Part shown: in pieces, positions 56,649 through 64,000 of the stretch
How positions within the stretch are numbered: position 1 is the first letter of the stretch
Layout: every line of letters starts with the position of its first letter
From: Rana temporaria
Taxonomy: Eukaryota > Chordata > Amphibia > Anura > Ranidae
Assembly: GCF_905171775.1 (NCBI RefSeq)
Contig: NC_053494.1
Location: forward strand, 198,725,544 to 198,789,543
Direction of reading: 5' to 3'
DNA: 64,000 nt
Made by a program: the position numbers and the translations under genes
Notes under the pieces: model-generated
Database searches by the model: none
The model's input: the letters and a program-made list of their open reading frames with translations, nothing else
What the model was told of the DNA's origin: nothing

Positions 56649-56651
56649 TAA

Positions 56652-58092
56652 GGGCCAGATTCACGTATAGCAGCGTATCTTTTGGCCGGCGTAGCGCATC
56701 CCATTTGCACTACGCCGACGTAACATAGTGAGGCAAGGTCAGTATTCACAAAGCACTTGGGGCCAGATTCAGAGAGAGATACGACGGTGTATCTCCTGAT
56801 ACGCCGTCGTATCTCTGACTTAGGCTGGTCGTATCTATGCGACTGATTCATAGAATCAGTTACGCATAGATATGCCTAAGATCCGACAGGTGTAACTATG
56901 TTACACCGTCGGATCTTACCTGCAATTTAAAAATGGCGCTGGGGGCGTTCTCGCTGATTTACGCTGAGAAATATGTAAATCAGCAAGATACGCAAATTCA
57001 CAAACGTACGCGGACCCGACGCAGTGTTGTTACGACGTTTCCATAGCGGTTTTCCCGGCGTATACTTACCCCCGCTTCTATGAGGCGCAGCCAATGTTAA
57101 GTATAGCCGTCGTTCCCGGGTCGATTTTGAATTTTTTTACGTCGTTTGCGCAAGTTGTTCTCGAATACGGATGGACGTCATTTACGTAAGCGTCGAAACC
57201 ACTGACGTCCTAGCGACGTCAGTGAGAGCAATGCACGCCGGGAAATTTCGTGGATGGCGAATGCGCATTTAAATCGGCGCGGGAACGCGCCTGATTTAAA
57301 TAGTACACTCCCCCTAGCCGCGGAATTTGAATTCCGCTGGGGGTTTTACGATCCACCACCGCAAATTTGGAGGTAAGTGGTTTGTGAATTACCCACTTGC
57401 CTCTCAAACTTGCGGCAGCGGATCTTAAATCACATAGATCACGCGGATCTAAAGATCCGCTGATCTATGTGAATCTAGCCCTTGCTCCCTAAGTTACGTC
57501 GGCGTAGCGAAAATGGGCCGGCGTAAGGCCGCCTAATTCAAATTAGGCAGGTAGTGGGCGTGCTACATGTAAAGTAACCGTGACCCCCATGTAAATGAAT
57601 GGTTGTTGGTACGGTGCATGCGCACGCATGCTCAGAATCACGTCGCAAATACTCCCTACGATACGACGGCTCAATGCGTACGACGTGAACCTAACTTACG
57701 CCCAGCCCCATTCACGTACGACTTACGTAAACGACGTAAAATCTGACGGAAGTTCCGACGTCCATACCTTGCATGGGCTGTGTCACCTAGAGAGGTTTTT
57801 TATCTTTACGCCGGCGTGTGTCTTACGTAAACGGCGTAGCTTACTGCGTCGGGCGTACGTACGTTCGTGAATCGGCGTATCTTGCTCATTTACATATTTG
57901 ACCTGTAAATCAACGTAAACGCTCCTAACGGCCAGCGTAAATATGCAGCCAAGATACGACGGCATAGGAGACTTACGTCGGTCGTATCTTGGCAACAGTG
58001 AGGCGTATCTCATTTTAAGAATGCGCGCAAAGATACGACGGCGCTCATTCGGACTTACGACGGCGTATCTACTGATACGCCGTCGTAATATT
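56652..58092. mobile_element. Family I element (outer), interrupted by another Family I
   Basis: The left terminus gggccagattcac follows TAA. After the inner insertion the family sequence resumes at ctccctaagttacgtcggcg and runs to the last hairpin tacgacggcgtatctac/gatacgccgtcgta. The right terminus is missing. Confidence 0.85.
56760..57481. mobile_element. Family I element (inner), 722 bp, TSD TTG
   Basis: Termini gggccagattca and tgaatctagccc, with TTG at 56757-56759 and 57482-57484. Excision restores aaagcacttgctccctaagt, the hairpin arm of the host. Closest relative is the 61.4-kb copy (aaaatggcgctgggggcgtt, catttaaatcggcgcgggaa). Confidence 0.92.
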
Positions 58093-58231
58093 CGTATTAC
58101 TGTAAATTTCATATCTCAGTGGACTCAACTGAAAATAATTGTCACTGTTTTTGAAAAAAATTCTCCCTATTCTGGTGTGCTATTCTACTGATTGCCTTGT
58201 CTTCTTACAGGAAGTGCTATTTGTTATCTTC

Positions 58232-58575
58232 TTAAAGCGGAGTTCCACCCAAAAATGGAACTTCCGCTTTTCGCAACCCCTCCCCCCCTCCGGCGTCATA
58301 TTTTCCACCTTTCAGGGGGGAGGAGGGTACATATACCTGTATAAAACAGGTATTTGCACCACTTCTGGGTATCGACTCCCGCGGGATCGGCAGGGTCCGG
58401 CGGATGCCGGTCCTTCAGCCGTGGATTCCCCCCTGCGCATGCGCCGCCCGCATTGCGGGGGGAATATCTCCTAAACCGTACAGGTTTAGGAGATATTCTC
58501 CTTACCTACAGGTAAGCCTTGTTATAGGCTTACCTGTAGGTAAAAGTCCAAATAGTGGGTTTACAACCACTTTAA
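58232..58575. mobile_element. TTAA-type MITE
   Basis: From ttaaagcggagttccaccc to gggtttacaaccactttaa. Contains tctcctaaacc/ggtttaggaga and cttacctacaggtaag hairpins; splice-donor-like caggtaag on both strands near 58507-58550. Confidence 0.75.
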
Positions 58576-58730
58576 TAAAGACAACCTTTTGGAGTGCGGC
58601 TATCCATCTTTACCTCAATTCTCATGCTTGCCTAGTACACTGCCAGCACCCTCGGTATCCTGAGCCAGCCTGTGATTGCATAGTAGACCCACCTGGAGCA
58701 GTGATTTATTTTCTTCAAGTAATTATCCTG
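58573..58730 (+). repeat. Dispersed repeat, copy shared with 24.4 kb
   Basis: ataaagacaaccttttggag ... ttgcctagtacactgccagc ... agacccacctggagcagtga parallels 24484-24625 in order and orientation. Confidence 0.65.
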
Positions 58731-58739
58731 GCTGATTAT

Positions 58740-60078
58740 TAGAGATCTATTGATTTCTCCCTAAGTTTGGCCTTGTTGCACTTTTCTCTTCTACCACTAG
58801 GTGGCTGGGTGCTTGGTATTACTAGATATGAGAAGGGCAACGCAAGGTCAGCTCATGGGTATATTGGGTATTTCAGCCAATGGGCAGGGTTTTCTTGGAT
58901 CCCTTGGCCTGCTGGGAGAACCTATATATTTGGGTGGAGTCAGGTGATCTGTGTTCTGTGCCACCTGGATGGCTGTCTGGGTGGACGTGTGTTGTATTGC
59001 CCGGGCTGCTAGGCCAGAGATTGGGCCTATCCTGGGGGCATCTGGCTGCTACTGCTAGGTAGGGTGACCACGTGTCCCGTATTGCCCGGGACAGTCACGC
59101 ATTTTTCAGGTGTGTCCCGGGTCCCGGGCACCTTCATTCCAGGACAATACAGTGTCCCAGAATGAAACTGACACAGCCATCCCATGAGCCTGTCTTGTTT
59201 CCCAGCCCAGGGGGTTGGCCCCGCCAAATGCCCTGCAATGCACTGCACCCAACCAGGGCGCAGTAAAAGCTAGTTGTTAAGGAGCGGGGCTGGGAAGGAG
59301 GCATCCTTAACAACTGATGAGTCAGTTGGAAAAAAAAAAACGGCGTTGGGTCCCCCTCCCCTAGTCCATTCCAGACCCTTTGGGTCCTTTGGGGGCTTCC
59401 AGATTCTGATAACCCACCTGCCTGCATGCCACCACAACAACCGGCCAGGGTAAGATGGGGACAAGGTGCTTTGGGGTGGGGGGGCAGAGCCCGAAGGGTC
59501 TGGTATGGACTGGGGCGGGGACCCCTCTACGTTTTATTTTTCAATAGTCGGGTGCCGGCAATTGCAACCACAAGTCAACTTAAATGTGATTTGACTCGTT
59601 TTTTTTTCTTTCGAAATTTCATTTTTGCTGCAGCATGTTCTATACATGGTACACATGCTTCACTTTACAGGCAGACTAAGGGGACCCCCCCCCCCCCAGG
59701 CACTATATTTAGAGGAATTGTTCATTTTTATTGTTGTATAAATATGATCTCCTGAAAAAACGATCATTTTTAAAAACATTTGCATTGACAAATGTCCCTT
59801 AAGGCAGTACCCAGCCCCCCCATACACATATTATGGCCAATTACTTGCATATAAGCCTTTAAAATTGGCAAAAAAAAAAAAAGTATCAAAAAGCATTTTT
59901 TTTTGTGAAGGAGGGGGTGTCCCTGAATGGCAGTTTGAAAATGTGGTCACCCTACTGCTAGGTTGTCTGAGGGCCTATCCAGAAGCAAGAGAGCAGCGCA
60001 GGGTTGGGATTGCGGCTTGCAGTCCAACCAAAAGTAACAGTTCTGCTGGCCGGAGAACCTGTCAAGGTCACAGGTAGA
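58740..60078 (+). mobile_element. LTR-like dispersed repeat, copy 2, split by a hAT element
   Basis: Shares gtcaggtgatctgtgttctg, gggggcatctggctgc, cagggttgggattgcggctt and gcagtccaacca with 45.78-46.07 kb. A TATA-like cctatatatttgg precedes the shared block. The hAT element at 59060-59954 interrupts it. Confidence 0.6.
59060..59954. mobile_element. hAT element, 895 bp, TSD CTGCTAGG
   Basis: Ends tagggtgaccac and gtggtcacccta with a perfect 8-bp TSD CTGCTAGG at 59052-59059 and 59955-59962. Subterminal cccgggacagtcacg/tgtcccgggtcccggg hairpins. No transposase ORF. Confidence 0.93.
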
Positions 60079-60079
60079 G

Positions 60080-60458
60080 GGGAATCTTTTTGGCATGTAA
60101 TTTTTTGGGTTTCAGCTCCCACTTCCTCCCTGGGCACTGTGGTGCCGGAAGGAAGGTCACCTCTCCCCCCTCTCTTTAGGCAATCATCTGGGACACGTCA
60201 CAGGTCCCAGATGATTGCTCGGCCAATCATGGTGCGCAGCGCGGCTCGCGCAGTGCTTGCTCGGCTGTGTAGCCACAGCCGGGTGCCCACAGTAGTGATG
60301 CCGGCGCCGCAGAGAGGAGGGGGAGGCGAGCGGGGCTTTGTTCCCCCGCATTGCTGGACCCTAGGACAGGTGAGTGTCCGATTATTAAAAGTCTGCAGCT
60401 GCAGTATTTGTAGCTGCTTACTTTTAATATTTTTATTTTAGTAGGAACTCCGCTTTAA
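60080..60458. mobile_element. TTAA-type MITE, left end unclear
   Basis: The right end taggaactccgctttaa is present. The interior has aggtcccagatgattg/caatcatctgggac inverted arms and splice-donor-like acaggtgagtgtcc at 60367, in the same relative position as in the 17.85-kb copy. Confidence 0.65.
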
Positions 60459-61406
60459 GTCTATTTGATATACACATACAATAAATGCATATTAGAAAAA
60501 AAAATATTAATATTGTACAGCAAAGTGGGTAAAATATTTACAATTGTTTGTGTGTTTTATGTCAAAACGAAAACTTTGCTTTTGTTTTTATTTTATTTGT
60601 TTCTTGATATTTCTCTATATACTAAATGTGATATAATATATTATAATATATAATCTTTATTATTGTTTTACATTGTATAAATAATTATGTTATTATAGTG
60701 TTTACTTATTTGTACCAAAAATGTTACTTTTATATTGTTAATAATAAATCCTGAATTTGCGTACATGATTTTATTTTCCCTTCTGTAGTTGAACAGATGA
60801 AATATAAGATGCTATTTGAGATTGGTGATGGTTTCCCCCCTGACTGGTCCAATAAAATCACAAAAGCTGTAATAAAATTACAGCTGGTTGGGATCACAGC
60901 TCAGCATAAAACACATGCAAATAGGCCGATTCAACAAATAGATGTCAGCATAAAAGTTTATAGCATTACAGATGAGAAGACACCTAAAAACTGTACAGCA
61001 TCAGGATAGCAAGCCCAGCGCTGATCTCTCTGGTAAATTGCTGGCAGGTTTATCAGTGCATAATATTGCACTTGATGTATTAGAAATTACATTTTAATAC
61101 TAAACTTGTCCATAGATTTAAACCCCCCCCCCCCCCTCTCCAACTGTTATTTTTGTGATTATTGCACCATTGTGCATGTTCATATATGTAATAATTATTG
61201 AATATTTTGTTGAGCATAATGTAAGGCGAATTTTAAATGAAGGGGCAAAAGGGTATTTGCCCCAGGCCTACTTAGATCTTGACCTATGAAGAGGATCATA
61301 TTTTAGCCTCCAGTGCTCATCCAAATCACTAAAACTCTAACGTGATTAAAGGAGAACGCCATATTTTATTGTATTATTCTTGCCATGAATGTCAACTAAT
61401 GGATAT
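60459..61406. other. AT-rich sequence, no recognised gene
   Basis: Long AT-rich tract with a C13 run near 61123. A 70-codon ORF (60797-61009) is not recognisable. Confidence 0.35.
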
Positions 61407-61409
61407 CAT

Positions 61410-62134
61410 GGGCCAGATTCACAAAGAGATACGACGGTGTATTATCTACAGATACACCATCGTATCTCTGACTTACACTGGTCTTATCTATGCGCCTGAT
61501 TCATAGAATCAGTTACGCATAGATAGGGCTAGATCCGACAGTGTTACACTGTGTTACACTGTCGGATCTTATTTTCGATTTAAAAATGGCGCCGGGGGCG
61601 TTCCCGCTGATTTACCTTGAATAATATGTAAATCAGCGAGATACGCAAATTCACGAATGTACGCGGACCCGACGCAGTCTTCTTACGACGTTTCCGTAGC
61701 GGCTTTCCCGTCGTATACTTACCCCTGCTTTTATCAGGCGCAGCCAATGTTAAGTATAGCCGGCGTTCCCGCATCGAATTTGAATTTTCTACCGTCGTTT
61801 GCGTACGCCGATTCACAAACACGCGCGTCGCAAGTCACGCTCACGTCGAAACCACTGACATCCTAGTGACGTCAGTGGGAGCAATGCACGCCAGGAAATT
61901 CCCCGGACGGCGCATGCGCATTTAAATCGGCGCGGGAACGCGCCTGATTTAAATAGTACACTCCCCCTAGCCGTGGAATTTGAATTCCGCCGGGGGATTT
62001 AGGATCCGCCGCCACAAGTTTGGAGGTAAGTGGTTTGTGAATTAGCCACTTGCCTCTCAAACTTGCGGGAGCGGATCTTAATTCACGTAGATCGAGCGGA
62101 TCTATAGATCCGCTGAGCTACGTGAATCTGGCCC
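61410..62134. mobile_element. Family I element, 725 bp, TSD CAT
   Basis: Termini gggccagattcac and gtgaatctggccc, with CAT at 61407-61409 and 62135-62137. Hairpins: gagatacgacggtgtat/atacaccatcgtatctc, tgattcatagaatca, gatccgacagtg/cactgtcggatc. Confidence 0.92.
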
Positions 62135-62137
62135 CAT

Positions 62138-62366
62138 GTGTCTATCTTCCTCTTGCTATGGCCCATGATGGGAGGGGGTACTATTATTGGCATTTCAGAC
62201 ACACAAGCAGGATGGTGATCTCGGTAGAGAGCGGTGTGTGTGTCTGGTTTTGTAGACCGGTATCTACCAATTGCTGCCACTTTACCTAAAAACCCCCTTT
62301 TACTGTTAGAGAGAGTTAACATGTAACATCATCTTAACTAAGTAAATTATATTTCCGTTGCTTTGA
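62138..62366. other. No recognised feature
   Basis: Apparently unique sequence between two repeats. Confidence 0.3.
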
Positions 62367-62548
62367 ATTTAGCGCCGTGCGCGCGCACACGCCCCTGCCG
62401 CGAGCTCCGTGGCAGGGGCGGGCGCTCACGCGCCCCTGCCGCGAGCTTCGTGGCCGTGCCCGTCAGTGTCTTGCGATCGTGTCACGGAGCGGCAGAACGG
62501 GGAGAGGCCAGTGTAAACAAGGCCTCTCCCTGTCCTGCCTTGTGACCA
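62367..62548. mobile_element. GC-rich fragment of the piggyBac-like family
   Basis: gagaggccagtgtaaacaag, gcctctccctgtcctgcctt and cgatcgtgtcacggag parallel 31.13-31.27 kb in the same orientation. It carries a local duplication of gcccctgccgcgagct. Confidence 0.65.
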
Positions 62549-63120
62549 TAGGTGCACAGGGGGTGTGCCGGGGCACACCCTAATGCCCAGGCACACCCCA
62601 GGGTTTTTTCACTGTCATTTTGTGTGACAACCCCCGTTTGGCACCCCTGCTGGCTAATAGCGCTGCCAGCGTGACTATTTGTCAGTTGAATGTCAAATTC
62701 CTGTCAGAACTGCGGAGTGAGCAGTCAGGCAGCCGCATTTTCCGATACTGCCTCTGTAGTCCCGGCTACAGCGTCCCTGACAGCTGAATATCACTCCGCC
62801 ATCTGCTGTCAGGGATGCTGTAGCCAGGACTACAGAGGCAGGCAGCAGCATCTGCATTCCTGCCTGCTTACTCCACAGCTGATGGGTGCAGTACTCACAG
62901 GAGTTAGTAGTTACCTGACAGAGCCCAGCCACAATCCTATGCTTGCAACCGACAAACTGTCTCTCTCCTCCTCAGTCCTCGTTTTTCTGAGTCGGGGCTT
63001 TCACACAGCTCCAGTACAGGTGGGCGGAGCAGGAAGTGATCATCACAGGGCACCCTGGAGCACTGCTTCCTTCCTACCCAGCACAGCTCTTCCTGGGGCA
63101 GACTGAGGAATTATGGCCGC
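62549..63120. repeat. Imperfect inverted repeat region
   Basis: The arms around 62735-62795 (actgcctctgtagtcccggctacagcg) and 62805-62850 (gctgtagccaggactacagaggca) are inverted copies. It begins near ataggtgcacagggggtgtg, a possible hAT-like start without a visible end. Confidence 0.5.
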
Positions 63121-63251
63121 CTGCATCTTCAGCACATGTGAGTCCCTCCTCTGCCTTTTACACTATACTGAGCTTTACACCTGTCCTGCACCTTGCAGGG
63201 AAGGTTTACTGAAAGAAAAGTGACAGGTTAGGAATTATTGGGACTTCTACA

Positions 63252-63338
63252 TAGATGTATTCAACATACACAATATATCTTATTAAAATCATTCTTTTTT
63301 AGTAAGATATAATGTGTATGGTAAATACATCTATGTAG
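63252..63338. mobile_element. Small palindromic MITE
   Basis: acatagatgtattcaacata and tatggtaaatacatctatgt are inverted, with inner arms atatcttatta / tagtaagatat. No clear TSD. Confidence 0.65.
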
Positions 63339-63603
63339 CGCCTCAGAAGTCTGAGTTATTCTCAACCTAGCAAAAAATCTGAGCATTAACATCAAGGAAT
63401 GGAATTCCAAAATACATCCCAACTTTAGGAAAGTAAACAATTCCATCCTTTATTTGTTTACGGATTATATTAACCCTTCGCTTAATGCCCTATAGACAAT
63501 AACTTGTACTGACATTTAACTCCTATGCTATGTCATGTTTCTTTTTGTTTTGACCAGCTATGTGCGTAAGACTGTATCTGTATTCCTGCTGGTTTGATGT
63601 ATC
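63339..63603. other. No recognised feature
   Basis: Apparently unique sequence. Confidence 0.3.
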
Positions 63604-64000
63604 CAGGCCCGTCGGAACCCGACAGGCAAAGCAAGCAATTGCCTGGGGCCCCCGAGCTGGCCAGGGGCCCCAGCAGGGAGGGCCCTTGCCACACTGCTGC
63701 GTCCTCCTGCAGTCCGGTCGTCCGTGTACCATTACCGCACGGTACAGGAGATTCAGGTTCCTGTTCCCAGCCGGACTGACAGGAAGTGCATACACTGAGT
63801 GTTCACTTCCTTTCAGTCCGGCCCCGGGCGGGAACAGCAAACTGAATCCCCCGTATGGATTATGGTACACGGCCGACCGGACTGCAGGAGGATGCAGCGA
63901 TGCGGAAAGGGCCCTCCCTGCTGGCGACGTGTGCGTGTGAGGCGGAGGATAGAGGTAAGCTGCCAACATCACCCCCCCGCTTCTCAACTACTTGAAAAGT
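63604..64000. mobile_element. hAT-like element, cut by window end
   Basis: Starts caggcccgtcggaaccc, resembling the cagggccg starts of the other short hAT elements. It contains a long imperfect palindrome (ctcctgcagtccggtcg ... cgaccggactgcaggag). The right end is outside the window. Confidence 0.5.

Noticed and set aside
1..64000. tRNA, rRNA or snRNA genes
   Set aside because: I looked for tRNA-like A/B boxes and conserved rRNA blocks by eye and found none. A tRNAscan-SE or Infernal run would be needed to exclude divergent ones.

Overview
The window looks like repeat-dense, gene-poor vertebrate nuclear DNA. The best fit is an amphibian, probably a ranid (true) frog. This is an inference from remembered repeat vocabulary (gattcac...tacg elements, cctcgtacacacga elements, ttaaccactt elements, ttaaagcgg elements, agggctctttcacac elements), not from a database search. 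I found no protein-coding gene, tRNA, rRNA or CRISPR array that I can support. Most open reading frames lie inside repeats.

Layout. 0-11.4 kb: a large inverted-repeat element carrying a nested hAT element, a palindromic element, two more short hAT elements with 8-bp target-site duplications (TSDs), and three related LTRs (two intact solo LTRs with 4-bp TSDs). 11.7-14.1 kb: a G-rich minisatellite that switches strand half way, and a hAT element with a dimeric minisatellite. 14.2-21.5 kb: palindromic elements and four ~700-bp CpG-rich 'gattcac' elements (called Family I here). 22-36 kb: an orientation-switching array, a Helitron-like element, nested Tc1-like/Family I insertions and abutting TTAA-type elements. 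36.4-40.5 kb: a ~4.1-kb minisatellite of 26/27-bp units with higher-order duplications. 41-50 kb: nested MITEs, piggyBac-like (TTAA) elements, and one unassigned 130-codon hydrophobic ORF. 50-64 kb: two nested Family I-in-Family I insertions plus a likely third, more hAT elements, and a repeat pair shared with 45.8 kb.

The main biological signal is the non-autonomous transposon community. Family I stands out: eleven copies have both ends and paired 3-mers readable, and nine of these have perfect, mutually different 3-bp TSDs. Copies keep several hairpins whose stems change sequence on both arms together, and same-family nested insertions fall in one internal hairpin. Several TTAA-type elements carry consensus splice-donor motifs, and many elements carry expanded internal minisatellites. 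No transposase or reverse transcriptase coding sequence was recognised, so all elements appear non-autonomous, solo or degraded.
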